NCBI RefSeq assembly: GCF_964332355.1
Contig: NZ_OZ201293.1
Location: forward strand, 1,674,001-1,738,000
Direction of reading: 5' to 3'
Length of the DNA: 64,000 bases
Source: Imbroritus primus
GTDB taxonomy: Bacteria; Pseudomonadota; Gammaproteobacteria; Burkholderiales; Burkholderiaceae
The position numbers and the translations under genes were made by a program. Below the pieces are notes generated by a model. That model searched no databases. It saw only the letters and a program-made list of their open reading frames with translations, and had not been told where the DNA came from. Below, in pieces: positions 34,492-43,810 of the stretch. Each line of letters begins with the position of its first letter. The first letter of the stretch is position 1.

Positions 34492-34587
34492 TTCAGATAT
34501 TCCTTCGTGAATTCGGTTATTCGGGTCGGCTGTGTAGCCAGGCAAATGCGCAGGGCATGCGCGTCATCGCACATGCCCCGGCAGCAA

Positions 34588-37440
34588 TCACTTGGTCAGC
34601 ACGAAGCCCTTGAGTTTGGAGAAGGCCGCATCAAGCAGTTGCTTTTGCTGTTCGGCATGCTTGGCGTAGTAGCCGACGGCCGGCGACGCGGAGGCTGCAC
34701 GGCCGGCATAGCCGAGCTTCTGGCCTTCGGTCATGTTCTCCATCAGGTAGTGCTGCACGAAGAACCAGGCGCCCTGGTTCTGCGGCTCGTCCTGGCACCA
34801 GACGATCTCGGTGGCATTCGGATACTTCTTCAGTTCCGCAGCGGCCGCCTTGTGCGGGAACGGGTACAGCTGCTCCACGCGGATGATCGCCACATCGTTG
34901 TCGCCACGCTCGCGGCGGGCATTCACGAGGTCGTAGTACACCTTGCCCGAGCATGCGATAACACGCTTGACCTTGGCGGCGTTGATGTCTTCCTGCTCGC
35001 CGATCACGGTCTCGAAATGACCCTTGGCCAGTTCGCTCAGCTGCGAGGTCGCATCCTTGTTACGCAGCAGCGACTTCGGCGTGAAGATGATCAGCGGCTT
35101 GCGGAACATGCGGATCATCTGGCGGCGCAGCAGGTGGAAGATCTGTGCCGGCGTGGTCGGCTGCACCACTTGCATGTTGTTGTCAGCGCTCAGTTGCAGG
35201 AAGCGTTCGATACGGCCCGAGCTATGCTCCGGACCTTGCCCTTCGTACCCGTGCGGCAGCATCAGCGTCAGGCCCGAGGCACGGCCCCACTTGACTTCAC
35301 CCGAGGAAATGAACTGGTCGATCACGACCTGTGCACCGTTGACGAAGTCACCGAACTGGGCTTCCCAGATCACCAGCGCATTCGGCTCGGCGGTCGAGTA
35401 GCCATATTCAAAGCCAAGCACAGCCTCTTCGGAGAGCACGGAGTCGATGACGGTGAACGGCGCCTGGTTTTCCGACACGTTCTGCAGCGGCACGTAGGTA
35501 CCGGCATCCCAGCGCTCACGCTTCTGGTCATGCAGGACGGCATGGCGGTGCGTGAAGGTACCACGGCCAGCATCCTGGCCAGTGATGCGCACCGGATAGC
35601 CGGAGGCCACCAGCGACGCAAACGCCAGGTGCTCGCCCATGCCCCAGTCCAGCGGCAATTCTCCACGGCCCATGGCGGCGCGATCCTTGATCACGCGCTC
35701 GACCAGCGGATGAACCTTGAGGTCTTCCGGAATGGTCGTGATACGTTCAGCCAGACGCTTCAGCTCGGTCACCGGCACGGACGTGTCGGCGGCGTCAGTC
35801 CACTTCTTGTTGAGGAACGGCAGCCAGTCTACCGAGAACTTGTTCTTGTAGTTCGACAACACCGGATCGACCGTGTGCTTGCCGGCATCCAGCGCGCTGC
35901 GGAATGCCTGTGCCAGTTCGTCGCCGTAGGCCGCATCAACCACGCCCTGTGCCGCCAGCTTGTCGGCGTACAGCTTGCGCGTGCCCGGATGCGCAGCAAT
36001 TTTCTTGTACATCAGCGGCTGGGTGACGGCCGGGGTATCCTGCTCGTTGTGGCCCAGCTTGCGGTAACAGATGATGTCGACGACCACGTCCTGGCGGAAC
36101 TCGGTGCGGTAGTCCACGGCCAGCTGCATGGCGAACACCACGGCTTCGGGATCATCGCCGTTCACGTGCAGGACCGGGGCCTCGATCATCTTGACCACGT
36201 CCGAGCAATACAGCGTCGAACGGCTGTCGCGCGGGTCCGAGGTGGTAAAGCCAATCTGGTTGTTGATGACGATGTGCACAGTACCACCGGTACCGTAGCC
36301 ACGCGTCTGGGCCAGGTTCAGCGTTTCCATGACCACACCCTGGCCGGCAAAAGCAGCGTCGCCGTGCACCAGCACCGGCAGTACCTGCGTGCCTTGGACG
36401 TCGCCACGGCGCTCCTGGCGCGCCTTGACGGAACCCTCGACCACCGGGTTGACGATCTCGAGGTGCGACGGGTTAAAGGCCAGCGACAGGTGAACCGGGC
36501 CGCCCGCGGTCGAGACATCGCTTGAGAAGCCCTTGTGGTACTTCACGTCACCGGCCGGCAGGTCATCGACGTGCTTGCCTTCGAATTCGGCGAACAGGTC
36601 GGCGGGCATCTTGCCCAGCGTGTTGACCAGCACGTTCAGACGGCCACGGTGGGCCATGCCGATGATGATTTCCTGCACGCCCTTGACACCGCCGTGCTGG
36701 ATCAGTTCGTCCATGGCGGCGATGAAGCTCTCGCCACCTTCAAGCGAGAAACGCTTCTGGCCGACATACTTGGTGTGGAGGAAGCGCTCGAGGCCTTCGG
36801 CGGCCGTCAGGCGCTCCAGGATGTGCTTTTTCTTTTCGGTGCTGAACACCGGCTTGGTACGGCTGCTTTCGAGCCGTTCCTGCCACCAGCGCTTCTGCGT
36901 CTGGTCGCTGATGTACATGAACTCGGCGCCGATGTTGCTCGAATACGTCTCGCGCAGGTTGGTGAGCAGCTCGCGCAGGCTCATCGAATCCTTGCCGAAA
37001 TACGTGTTGTTCGTGTTGAAGACGATATCGAGATCGGCATCGGAGAAGCCGTAGAACGCCGGGTCGAGATCCGGCACGTCCGGGCGTTCCTGGCGCTTGA
37101 GCGGATCGAGGTCGGCCCAGCGCAGGCCGATATTGCGGTAGGCGGCGATCAGCTGCGTCACGGCGACACGCTTGCGGCCCATCTCGGCATCGGCGGAAGC
37201 AACGATGGTGCGGATCGGACCCTGCTTGGCGCGCTCGGCGAACGAGGCAATGATCGGCGCATGCGGCACGTCGCGTGCATCGCTGCCATCCACGGCAGGC
37301 ACGTTCTGCATCGCGTCGAAATATGCGCGCCAGTTGTCGGGTACGGAAGTGGGATTGTCCAGATAGGCTTCGTACAGCTCTTCCACGTACGGCGCGTTGC
37401 CGCCAAAGAGGTACGAGTTGCTCTTGTATTGCTGCATCAT
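34588..37440 (-). CDS. odhA: 2-oxoglutarate dehydrogenase E1 component
   Basis: E1 decarboxylates 2-oxoglutarate with thiamine diphosphate and transfers the succinyl unit to lipoyl-E2. The 950-residue protein opens with MMQQYKSNSYLFGGNAPYVEELYEAYLDNP, typical of SucA/OdhA. It contains the active-site IIGMAHRGRLNVLVN, GDAAFAGQGVV and NNQIGFTTSDPRDSRSTLYCSD segments (the ThDP region). The C-terminal half binds the partner subunits. AAAGGTGAG lies before the ATG. It heads the odhA-odhB-lpd operon. Confidence 0.98.
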   Translation of the reverse strand: MMQQYKSNSYLFGGNAPYVEELYEAYLDNPTSVPDNWRAYFDAMQNVPAVDGSDARDVPHAPIIASFAERAKQGPIRTIVASADAEMGRKRVAVTQLIAAYRNIGLRWADLDPLKRQERPDVPDLDPAFYGFSDADLDIVFNTNNTYFGKDSMSLRELLTNLRETYSSNIGAEFMYISDQTQKRWWQERLESSRTKPVFSTEKKKHILERLTAAEGLERFLHTKYVGQKRFSLEGGESFIAAMDELIQHGGVKGVQEIIIGMAHRGRLNVLVNTLGKMPADLFAEFEGKHVDDLPAGDVKYHKGFSSDVSTAGGPVHLSLAFNPSHLEIVNPVVEGSVKARQERRGDVQGTQVLPVLVHGDAAFAGQGVVMETLNLAQTRGYGTGGTVHIVINNQIGFTTSDPRDSRSTLYCSDVVKMIEAPVLHVNGDDPEAVVFAMQLAVDYRTEFRQDVVVDIICYRKLGHNEQDTPAVTQPLMYKKIAAHPGTRKLYADKLAAQGVVDAAYGDELAQAFRSALDAGKHTVDPVLSNYKNKFSVDWLPFLNKKWTDAADTSVPVTELKRLAERITTIPEDLKVHPLVERVIKDRAAMGRGELPLDWGMGEHLAFASLVASGYPVRITGQDAGRGTFTHRHAVLHDQKRERWDAGTYVPLQNVSENQAPFTVIDSVLSEEAVLGFEYGYSTAEPNALVIWEAQFGDFVNGAQVVIDQFISSGEVKWGRASGLTLMLPHGYEGQGPEHSSGRIERFLQLSADNNMQVVQPTTPAQIFHLLRRQMIRMFRKPLIIFTPKSLLRNKDATSQLSELAKGHFETVIGEQEDINAAKVKRVIACSGKVYYDLVNARRERGDNDVAIIRVEQLYPFPHKAAAAELKKYPNATEIVWCQDEPQNQGAWFFVQHYLMENMTEGQKLGYAGRAASASPAVGYYAKHAEQQKQLLDAAFSKLKGFVLTK

Positions 37441-37844
37441 TGGGTGCTCACCTTTCTTCGGGTCTGCCGAAGTTCAGCGGGTTAATCTAACCTTCCGCGA
37501 CACGGCTTGACCGGTTAGCGGATTGCAAACATGTCTTTTCTGGACAAGTTGTGCGGGGAAGGACCTGAAGGCGTCTTCGAGGGCGCTTCGAAAGTCGCAA
37601 GCATAGCACGGCCCACCCAGCATTTGTGCGGCAATAACGAGATATGTTGAAAGTGCCACACCCCGCCGGAGAATGTTGCGGCGCAACAGTTTGCGGGGCA
37701 TGGCAGACCGGCAGGCAGGTATCCGGGCCAGGGGTCGGCCAGTCCCCCGGCACACGACGGACGCGATGTCGACTGCAATGCTCTTTTGCTGGAGCAGACC
37801 GCCGCGGGCGGCCCTTTTCATCGAGCCGCCCTTACACCCTCCCC
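37441..37844. other. Gene-free interval upstream of odhA, with possible promoter
   Basis: This 404-base interval contains no convincing gene. On the - strand an extended -10 element, TG-C-TATGCT (hexamer 37605 down to 37600), lies 160 bases before odhA without a good -35, so it is a weak promoter candidate. A 15-bp palindrome, TGTTGC-GGC-GCAACA (37674-37688), lies upstream of it and could be an operator. Positions 37806-37831 near the ntrC stop can form a short GC-rich hairpin. Confidence 0.4.
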
Positions 37845-39326
37845 TCAGTCGAAGCCCAGTTCCTGCAGCTTGCGGGTGATGGTATTGCGGCCGATGCCCA
37901 GGCGCGAGGCAGCTTCCACCCGGCGTCCGCGCGTCACGCCTAGCGCAGCCTCCAGCACGGCCCGCTCGAAGCGCTGCGTCAAAGCCTCCATGACCTCCGG
38001 CTGACCGGCCTCGAGCATGCTGCGAGCCTCGGCGGCCAGCAGAGGCTCCCAACCACCGGCAGTCGACGGGCTCGGAATCACCATGCCTCCAACTTCCGCT
38101 GTTGGCGACGGCGGCTGGGCAGCAAGCGCCTCGGCATCCGTCGTGCCGCCGTCTGCCGCCGGGATCCGCACGGCCTGCTGAATCAGGTCAGCCGGCAGGT
38201 CCTTGATCTCGATAGTCTGTGCCGGCGCCATCACCGTCAGCCAATTGCACAGGTTCTCGAGTTGGCGCACATTGCCTGGAAACGGCAGGCGGCTCACGTA
38301 GGCCAGTGCATCATCGGTCATCCGCTTGGGTTCCACGCCCAGTTCGCGCGCGCTCTTCTGCAGGAAATGACGCGCCAGCAGCGTGATGTCCTCGGGACGT
38401 TCGCGCAACGGCGGCAGGCGCAGGCGAATGACGTTCAGGCGGTGAAACAGGTCTTCGCGAAACAGGCCGTCGCGCACGCGCGCTTCAAGGTTCTGGTGCG
38501 TGGCCGCAATGACCCGCACGTTCGCCTTGAGCGGGTTGTGCCCGCCGACCCGGTAGAAATGACCGTCGGACAGCACGCGCAGCAAGCGGGTCTGCAGGTC
38601 GAAGGGCATATCGCCAATCTCGTCGAGAAACAGTGTGCCGCCTTCGGCCTGCTCAAAGCGGCCGCGCCGCATGGTCTGCGCGCCTGTGAAAGCGCCACGC
38701 TCATGGCCGAACAGTTCCGATTCAAGCAGGTCCTTGGGAATTGCCGCGGTATTCAGGGCGATAAAGGGGCTGCTGGCGCGCGGACTGTGCTTGTGCAGCG
38801 CGCGGGCCACCAACTCCTTGCCGGTACCGGATTCGCCAGTGATCATGACGGTGACATTCGACTGCGACAGGCGGCCGATGGCGCGGAACACATCCTGCAT
38901 GGCCGGCGCCTGGCCGAGGATCTCCGGCGCTTCGGCGCTGCGGTCGTCAAACTCTTCCTCGCGCAGGCTTTCGTCGAGCGCGCGGCGGATCAGTTCCACG
39001 GCGCGGTCAATGTCGAACGGCTTGGCGAGATACTCAAACGCCCCGCCCTGGAACGCGGCGACGGCGCTGTCCAGATCCGAGTAGGCGGTCATGACGATCA
39101 CCGGCAAACCGGGGTGACGCGCCTTGATGGCCTGCAGTAGATCGAGGCCCGAACCGCCAGGCATGCGGATATCGGACACCAGGACTTGCGGGGTTTCATC
39201 CTCAAGCGCGAGCAGCGCGTCGCGGACATTGGTAAAGCTGCGGCTCAGCAGGCTTTCACGGGCGAGGGCCTTTTCGAGGACCCATCGGATCGACTGGTCG
39301 TCATCTACTATCCAGATCGGTTTCAT
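37845..39326 (-). CDS. ntrC: Nitrogen regulation response regulator NtrC
   Basis: This is a 493-residue sigma-54 activator of nitrogen genes. The receiver domain opens MKPIWIVDDDQSIRWVLEKAL, with phospho-acceptor D52 in VLVSDIRMPGG. The AAA+ domain has the Walker A GESGTGKELVARALH, the sigma-54-contacting GAFTGA motif and GTLFLDEIGDMPFDLQ. The Fis-type helix-turn-helix at the C-terminus (about 455-493) binds enhancers. It lies 45 bp downstream of ntrB on the same strand. The insertion between AAA+ and DNA-binding domains (about 395-440) is Ala/Pro-rich. Confidence 0.97.
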   Translation of the reverse strand: MKPIWIVDDDQSIRWVLEKALARESLLSRSFTNVRDALLALEDETPQVLVSDIRMPGGSGLDLLQAIKARHPGLPVIVMTAYSDLDSAVAAFQGGAFEYLAKPFDIDRAVELIRRALDESLREEEFDDRSAEAPEILGQAPAMQDVFRAIGRLSQSNVTVMITGESGTGKELVARALHKHSPRASSPFIALNTAAIPKDLLESELFGHERGAFTGAQTMRRGRFEQAEGGTLFLDEIGDMPFDLQTRLLRVLSDGHFYRVGGHNPLKANVRVIAATHQNLEARVRDGLFREDLFHRLNVIRLRLPPLRERPEDITLLARHFLQKSARELGVEPKRMTDDALAYVSRLPFPGNVRQLENLCNWLTVMAPAQTIEIKDLPADLIQQAVRIPAADGGTTDAEALAAQPPSPTAEVGGMVIPSPSTAGGWEPLLAAEARSMLEAGQPEVMEALTQRFERAVLEAALGVTRGRRVEAASRLGIGRNTITRKLQELGFD

Positions 39327-39371
39327 ATGCGTGGTCGTCTGCGTGTGATGGTTGGCACCCGCAGCCGCCGC

Positions 39372-40442
39372 TCAATGCAGCGGCAACAGGATGCGGAAAT
39401 CGGTCTGTCCGGGCCGGCTGTCGCATTCGATCAAGCCTTCATGCTGCTGCACGAAGGTCTGCGCAAGCGTCAGTCCGAGTCCGCTGCCACCATCCCTGCC
39501 CGATACCAGCGGATAGAAGATGCGCTCGCGGATGTCTTCCGGTATGCCCGGCCCGTTGTCGATGACATGCAAGTCCAATGCCAGCTTGTGCAGTTTCTTG
39601 GCGATGGTCACCTTGCGCGCGATACGCGTGCGCAGGATGATCTGCGCACTGCCCTGCCGCATCTGCTCGGCCAGCGCCTGCGCGGCGTTGTGGACGATGT
39701 TCAGTACGGCCTGGATCAGTTGCTCCTTATCGCCGAGCAGCTCGGGAAGGCTCGCATCGTAATCGCGGATCACGCGCAGGCCGTTCGGAAATTCCGCCAG
39801 CACAACCGAGCGCACGCGTTCGAGCACCTCATGGATATTCACGCTGGAAACGATATGCGGATGGCGATGCGGCTCAAGCAGGCGGTCGACCAGCGTCTGC
39901 AGCCGGTCTGCCTCCTTGATGATGACTTGCGTGTACTCGCGTAGCGCACGCTCGGGCAACTCGAACTCCAGCAACTGCGCGGCGCCGCGAATGCCGCCGA
40001 GCGGGTTCTTGATCTCGTGCGCGAGATTGCGGATCAGTTCTTTGTTGGCGGCCGTCAGGTCGAGGATGCGCTCCTCGCGGTCGCTGCGGATCTTCTGGTC
40101 GTTGGGCAGCAGTTCGAGCAGGACGGTATCGTCGCTACCTTCCAGCGCGGCGATCACGGCGTGCACGTGTAGCGATTCCTGCCCGGGGCGCTCAAGGAGA
40201 ATATCCTGGCGACGTGCATCGACTTCGCCGAGCAGGACACCGGCCGTCAGGTCGCGCAGGCTGTCGATCGACGGAAACACATCAGTCAGCGCCTGCTGCA
40301 CCAGCACCTTGCGCGACGTAGCTGTCAGCGCTTCGGCTGCCGGGTTCGCGTATTCGATCTTCCAGTCCGGCAGACGCACGAGAAACACCGGATTGGAAAT
40401 CACATCGAGCCCGGCATGGACGCCGGGAACAACCTTATGCAT
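39372..40442 (-). CDS. ntrB: Nitrogen regulation sensor histidine kinase NtrB
   Basis: NtrB phosphorylates NtrC when nitrogen is limiting, under control of PII. The 356-residue cytosolic kinase has an N-terminal PAS domain (about 15-120, NPVFLVRLPDWKIEYANPAAEALT), the phospho-acceptor His in RNLAHEIKNPLGGIRGAAQLLE, and ATP-binding N, G1 and G2 boxes (AVLNIVHNAAQAL, VIDNGPGIPEDI, GGSGLGLTLAQ). The start at 40442 follows GAGAGG better than the upstream in-frame ATG at 40466. It is upstream of ntrC; glnA lies close by, separated by one gene. Confidence 0.96.
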   Translation of the reverse strand: MHKVVPGVHAGLDVISNPVFLVRLPDWKIEYANPAAEALTATSRKVLVQQALTDVFPSIDSLRDLTAGVLLGEVDARRQDILLERPGQESLHVHAVIAALEGSDDTVLLELLPNDQKIRSDREERILDLTAANKELIRNLAHEIKNPLGGIRGAAQLLEFELPERALREYTQVIIKEADRLQTLVDRLLEPHRHPHIVSSVNIHEVLERVRSVVLAEFPNGLRVIRDYDASLPELLGDKEQLIQAVLNIVHNAAQALAEQMRQGSAQIILRTRIARKVTIAKKLHKLALDLHVIDNGPGIPEDIRERIFYPLVSGRDGGSGLGLTLAQTFVQQHEGLIECDSRPGQTDFRILLPLH

Positions 40443-40512
40443 GTAGCCTCTCGTCGCGTTCGTCATCGTGTGCCCGATGGCACGGCGGCCGAGCGGTGCA
40501 TCCGCGTGGCCG

Positions 40513-41058
40513 CTATTCCTTCAATGCCGACAGCTCGCGGCGGATGGCGGAGATGTTCGCCTCGCTGCGGGCAATGTCTTCCTTGAGTCCAGCAACCCGG
40601 TCCAGGTATTTCTGGTAGTTGCGCTCGTTGCCGAGACGCTCGGGTTCACCGTTGTTGTATTCGCGCTTGAGAGCCGCCAGCTTGCCTTCCTCGTCGCTCA
40701 GCTCACGTTCCAGAACGCCCCGCCGCTCGCTGTCACGCGTGCGCTGGGTCGCGCTGTCGATGCGCGGGAAAGCGCCGCCGCCCGCAGCCCCGGGGCTGAC
40801 CGGAGCCGAACCGCTGCGCGCCGCCGGCTGTCGCGGCGCGGGAATGGTCACGGACTCCTGCAGCGTCAGCTTCCGGCAGCCCTTGGTATTGCCATTGTTT
40901 TTGTATTCCGGCACGCCGTTCGCGCCCGGACACAGGAACACTTCCGACTGCGCCTGGGCCGTGGCCGGCAGCACGAGGCCTACCCCGGCAACCACGGTGG
41001 CGACAGTGGTGGCAATGGCCGCGGCAACGGCGGCGGGAGTCAGACGAAAAGCCAGCAT
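40513..41058 (-). CDS. DUF4124-like secreted protein with coiled coil
   Basis: This is a 181-residue protein. An Ala/Val-rich signal peptide (FRLTPAAVAAAIATTVATV, cleaved after AQAQ) is followed by a short DUF4124-like segment (SEVFLCPGANGVPEYKNN) and a Ser/Pro/Gly spacer. A long charged coiled coil fills about 105-181 (GVLERELSDEEGKLAAL onward). It is probably periplasmic or lipoprotein-like without a lipobox Cys. It sits between glnA and ntrB, where unrelated hypothetical proteins are also common in this lineage, so a nitrogen role is not supported. Confidence 0.7.
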   Translation of the reverse strand: MLAFRLTPAAVAAAIATTVATVVAGVGLVLPATAQAQSEVFLCPGANGVPEYKNNGNTKGCRKLTLQESVTIPAPRQPAARSGSAPVSPGAAGGGAFPRIDSATQRTRDSERRGVLERELSDEEGKLAALKREYNNGEPERLGNERNYQKYLDRVAGLKEDIARSEANISAIRRELSALKE

Positions 41059-41097
41059 AGAGCGGTCCCGACAGTGAGGTTGGACCCTTATTCTAGC

Positions 41098-41143
41098 GAC
41101 AAAACAAGCAAGGGCGACCGAAGCCGCCCTTGCTTGTTTTGTC
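41098..41143 (-). terminator. Strong terminator after glnA with a 19-bp perfect stem
   Basis: GACAAAACAAGCAAGGGCG (41098-41116) pairs perfectly with its complement at 41125-41143 through an 8-base loop, 43 bases after the glnA stop. The T-rich outer arm on either strand makes it bidirectional. It should insulate glnA from the downstream ntrBC region. Confidence 0.92.
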
Positions 41144-41186
41144 CGGTGCGCCGCGATCCCGTGGCGCACCGGCATGGCCGGCCAGA

Positions 41187-42602
41187 TTACAGCGAGTAAT
41201 ACATGTCGAACTCGATCGGATGAGTCGTCATGCGGAAACGCGTGACTTCTTCCATCTTCAGCGCGATGTAGGCATCGAGCATGGCGTTCGAGAATACGCC
41301 ACCGCGCGTGAGGAATTCGCGATCGTTGTCGAGCGCTTCCAGCGCCTGGTCGAGGCTGTGGCACACGGTCGGGATCTTTGCGTCTTCTTCGGGCGGCAGA
41401 TCGTACAGGTTCTTGTCCGCGGCTTCGCCCGGATGGATCTTGTTCTGCACGCCATCCAGACCGGCCATCAGCATGGCCGAGAAGGCCAGGTACGGGTTGG
41501 CCATCGGGTCCGGGAAACGCGCTTCGATACGGCGGCCCTTGGGATTGGCAACGTACGGGATGCGGATCGAGGCAGAACGGTTGCGTGCCGAGTAGGCCAG
41601 CTTGACCGGTGCTTCGAAGTGCGGGACGAGACGCTTGTACGAGTTGGTCGTCGGGTTGACGATGGCGTTCAGCGCCTTGGCGTGCTTGATAATACCGCCA
41701 ATGTAATACAGCGCGAAGTCCGACAGGCCGGCGTAACCGTTGCCCGCGAACATGTTCTGGCCGTCTTTCCACACCGACTGGTGGATGTGCATGCCCGAAC
41801 CGTTATCGCCAACGATGGGCTTCGGCATGAAGGTCGCGGTCTTGCCGTAGGTGTGGGCCACGTTGTGGACCACGTACTTGAGCATCTGCGTCCAGTCGGC
41901 GCGCTGCACCAGCGTGCTGAACTTGGTACCGATCTCGTTCTGACCCTGGCCGGCCACTTCGTGGTGGTGCACTTCCACGGGGATGCCGAGCGACTCGAGG
42001 ATCAGGCACATCTCCGAACGCATATCCTGGAAGGTATCAACCGGGGCAACCGGGAAATAACCGCCCTTGGTACCCGGGCGATGGCCGCTGTTGCCGTGTT
42101 CGAACTTGGTGCCCGACGACCACGGCGCTTCTTCGGAATCGATCTTGACGAAGCAGCCGGACATGTCCACGTTCCAGGTCACGCCGTCGAAGATGAAGAA
42201 TTCGGGTTCCGGACCGAAGTAGGCGGTATCGCCCAGGCCGGTGCTCTTCAGATAGGCTTCGGCGCGACGGGCAATGGAACGCGGGTCACGGTCGTAACCC
42301 TTGCCGTCCGACGGCTCGATCACGTCGCAGGTCAGGACCAGGGTCGGCTCTTCATAGAACGGGTCGATGTAGGCGGTATCGGCATCCGGCATCAGCAGCA
42401 TGTCAGACGCTTCGATGCCCTTCCAGCCGGCGATCGACGAACCGTCGAAAGCCTGACCGGATTCCATCTTGTCTTCATCGAACTGCGAGACGGGAACCGA
42501 GACGTGCTGCTCTTTGCCTTTGGTGTCGGTAAAGCGGAAATCGACGAACTTGACGTCGTTTTCCGACACCAGCTTCATCACGTCTGCAATGCTCTTGGCC
42601 AT
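41187..42602 (-). CDS. glnA: Glutamine synthetase, type I
   Basis: GlnA makes glutamine from glutamate, ammonia and ATP and is the main ammonium-assimilating enzyme. The 471-residue class I-beta protein has the metal-site segment DMSGCFVKID, EVHHHEVAGQGQNEI, the ATP-site KPIVGDNGSGMHIHQS and NRSASIRIPY. The adenylylation site is at Tyr400 (KNLYDLPPEED). The start at 42602 follows AGGAGA. A sigma-54-type promoter lies about 95 bp upstream, so expression should follow NtrC. Confidence 0.98.
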   Translation of the reverse strand: MAKSIADVMKLVSENDVKFVDFRFTDTKGKEQHVSVPVSQFDEDKMESGQAFDGSSIAGWKGIEASDMLLMPDADTAYIDPFYEEPTLVLTCDVIEPSDGKGYDRDPRSIARRAEAYLKSTGLGDTAYFGPEPEFFIFDGVTWNVDMSGCFVKIDSEEAPWSSGTKFEHGNSGHRPGTKGGYFPVAPVDTFQDMRSEMCLILESLGIPVEVHHHEVAGQGQNEIGTKFSTLVQRADWTQMLKYVVHNVAHTYGKTATFMPKPIVGDNGSGMHIHQSVWKDGQNMFAGNGYAGLSDFALYYIGGIIKHAKALNAIVNPTTNSYKRLVPHFEAPVKLAYSARNRSASIRIPYVANPKGRRIEARFPDPMANPYLAFSAMLMAGLDGVQNKIHPGEAADKNLYDLPPEEDAKIPTVCHSLDQALEALDNDREFLTRGGVFSNAMLDAYIALKMEEVTRFRMTTHPIEFDMYYSL

Positions 42603-42684
42603 GCCTTTCTCCTGGGTAAATCGGCGTTCAATCAGTAATTGAGGGGTGTGGCAGAACGTTTCCAACGTCCCGCTTGAATCTGTA

Positions 42685-42711
42685 CGAGGTTATTTAGCAG
42701 GTTCCATGCCA
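42685..42711 (-). promoter_or_regulatory. Predicted sigma-54 promoter of glnA
   Basis: On the - strand TGGCATGGAACCTGCT (42711 down to 42696) has the invariant GG and GC separated by exactly 10 bases, as required at -24/-12 of sigma-54 promoters (consensus TGGCACn5TTGC). The predicted start near 42685 gives a leader of about 83 bases before the glnA ATG. Confidence 0.75.
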
Positions 42712-42921
42712 GCGCCCGCCTGGAATCGTGCAACATTCCCGTAAAGCGTGCAGGCGTGCTGCCTCCTTGATCTTTCAGACATTTTTATGGGCATGGACGG
42801 CCGCCCGTCCGGTTTTCGCGCGTGTGCTTCCCGGCCAATGGCAGGGCGCTCGCCTTGCTGCCGCACCGAAAACGCACCATTTTAGGGCTCACGCACAAGA
42901 AAAGATCGTATTCTAATGAAT

Positions 42922-42938
42922 TGCACTCAAATAGTGCA
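42922..42938. promoter_or_regulatory. NtrC-type binding palindrome upstream of glnA
   Basis: TGCACT-CAAAT-AGTGCA is a perfect 17-bp palindrome matching the NtrC site pattern TGCACYn5RGTGCA. It touches the stop codon of the molybdopterin-domain gene and lies about 245 bp upstream of the predicted glnA start, a workable enhancer distance. The 336-base gap between the two genes holds no other gene. Confidence 0.7.
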
Positions 42939-43748
42939 TCATGCCGCGGGCGGGTCGACAGGCAAATATCCGAGCTGGCTTACACCATCGCGCAGCATTG
43001 CGAATGCGGCATCGACCTGCTCGGGGTCGCCCTTGACGCCCAGGTCGATATGGCGGCGCGCATACAAATCGCCACGCTGGCTGTCTCCGACCGACGGCAG
43101 GCTGAACACGCGCACCCCGGCAAAACGGGCTTCGACCGCTTCCATCAGCGGTGTCAGGGCGGACTCTGGCGCCTCGAATACGAGGAAGGAACGCTCCATC
43201 TGTGCGTTCTGATGAAACATGTCACTGTAGTAGTGGTCCAGCACCCACTCCATCATGGGCCACGCCATGACCGGAAAGCCTGGCATGAAATGGTGGTCGC
43301 GCACCGAAAAGCCCGGGATGCGGTTGTACGAATTGGGAATGATGCGCGCACCCTCCGGGAATTCGCCCATATGGAAGCGGTGACGGTTGTCCGCCGTGGT
43401 GAGGTCCGCCTTGACCGGATCATCGCCCGCAGTTTCAAGAATACGCTGCTTGATCAGCTCCCGTGCCTCCGGATGCAGCACCAGCGGCACGCCCAGCGCG
43501 GCCGCCACGCACTGGCGTGTGTGATCGTCCGGGGTCGCACCGATCCCGCCAGTAGAAAACACCACGTCGCCCGAGGCCAGCGTCCGCTCCAGCGTGGCGG
43601 TGATGCGCGGGCGGGAGTCCCCGACATACTCGCACCAGTCCAGGGCCAGCCCGCGCACGGACAGCAGTTCGATGGCCTTGCGCAGATGCTTGTCCTCGCG
43701 GCGCCCGGAGAGGATCTCGTCGCCGATGATGATTAATCCGAATCCCAT
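42939..43748 (-). CDS. Molybdopterin-binding domain protein (CinA N-terminal-like)
   Basis: This is a 269-residue protein with the MoaB/Mog-type fold at the N-terminus: GFGLIIIGDEILSGRREDKH, and the hallmark GDVVFSTGGIGATPDDHTRQ near 80-100. CinA proteins share this domain but usually carry a deamidase domain after it; here only the first part and a family-specific C-terminal region are present. The molecular function is not settled, and competence-damage inducible protein A names in databases are often loose. It ends at the NtrC-type palindrome. Confidence 0.8.
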   Translation of the reverse strand: MGFGLIIIGDEILSGRREDKHLRKAIELLSVRGLALDWCEYVGDSRPRITATLERTLASGDVVFSTGGIGATPDDHTRQCVAAALGVPLVLHPEARELIKQRILETAGDDPVKADLTTADNRHRFHMGEFPEGARIIPNSYNRIPGFSVRDHHFMPGFPVMAWPMMEWVLDHYYSDMFHQNAQMERSFLVFEAPESALTPLMEAVEARFAGVRVFSLPSVGDSQRGDLYARRHIDLGVKGDPEQVDAAFAMLRDGVSQLGYLPVDPPAA

Positions 43749-43810
43749 GTTTACTACGTCTTCCTAGTTTGCTTGTCGATACGGCCGGTACCCGCCAGCC
43801 GGCGTGTTGT

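Noticed and set aside
34462..36525. A 687-codon open frame on the + strand opposite odhA
   Set aside because: It covers the opposite strand of a well-supported dehydrogenase gene and shows no protein family features.
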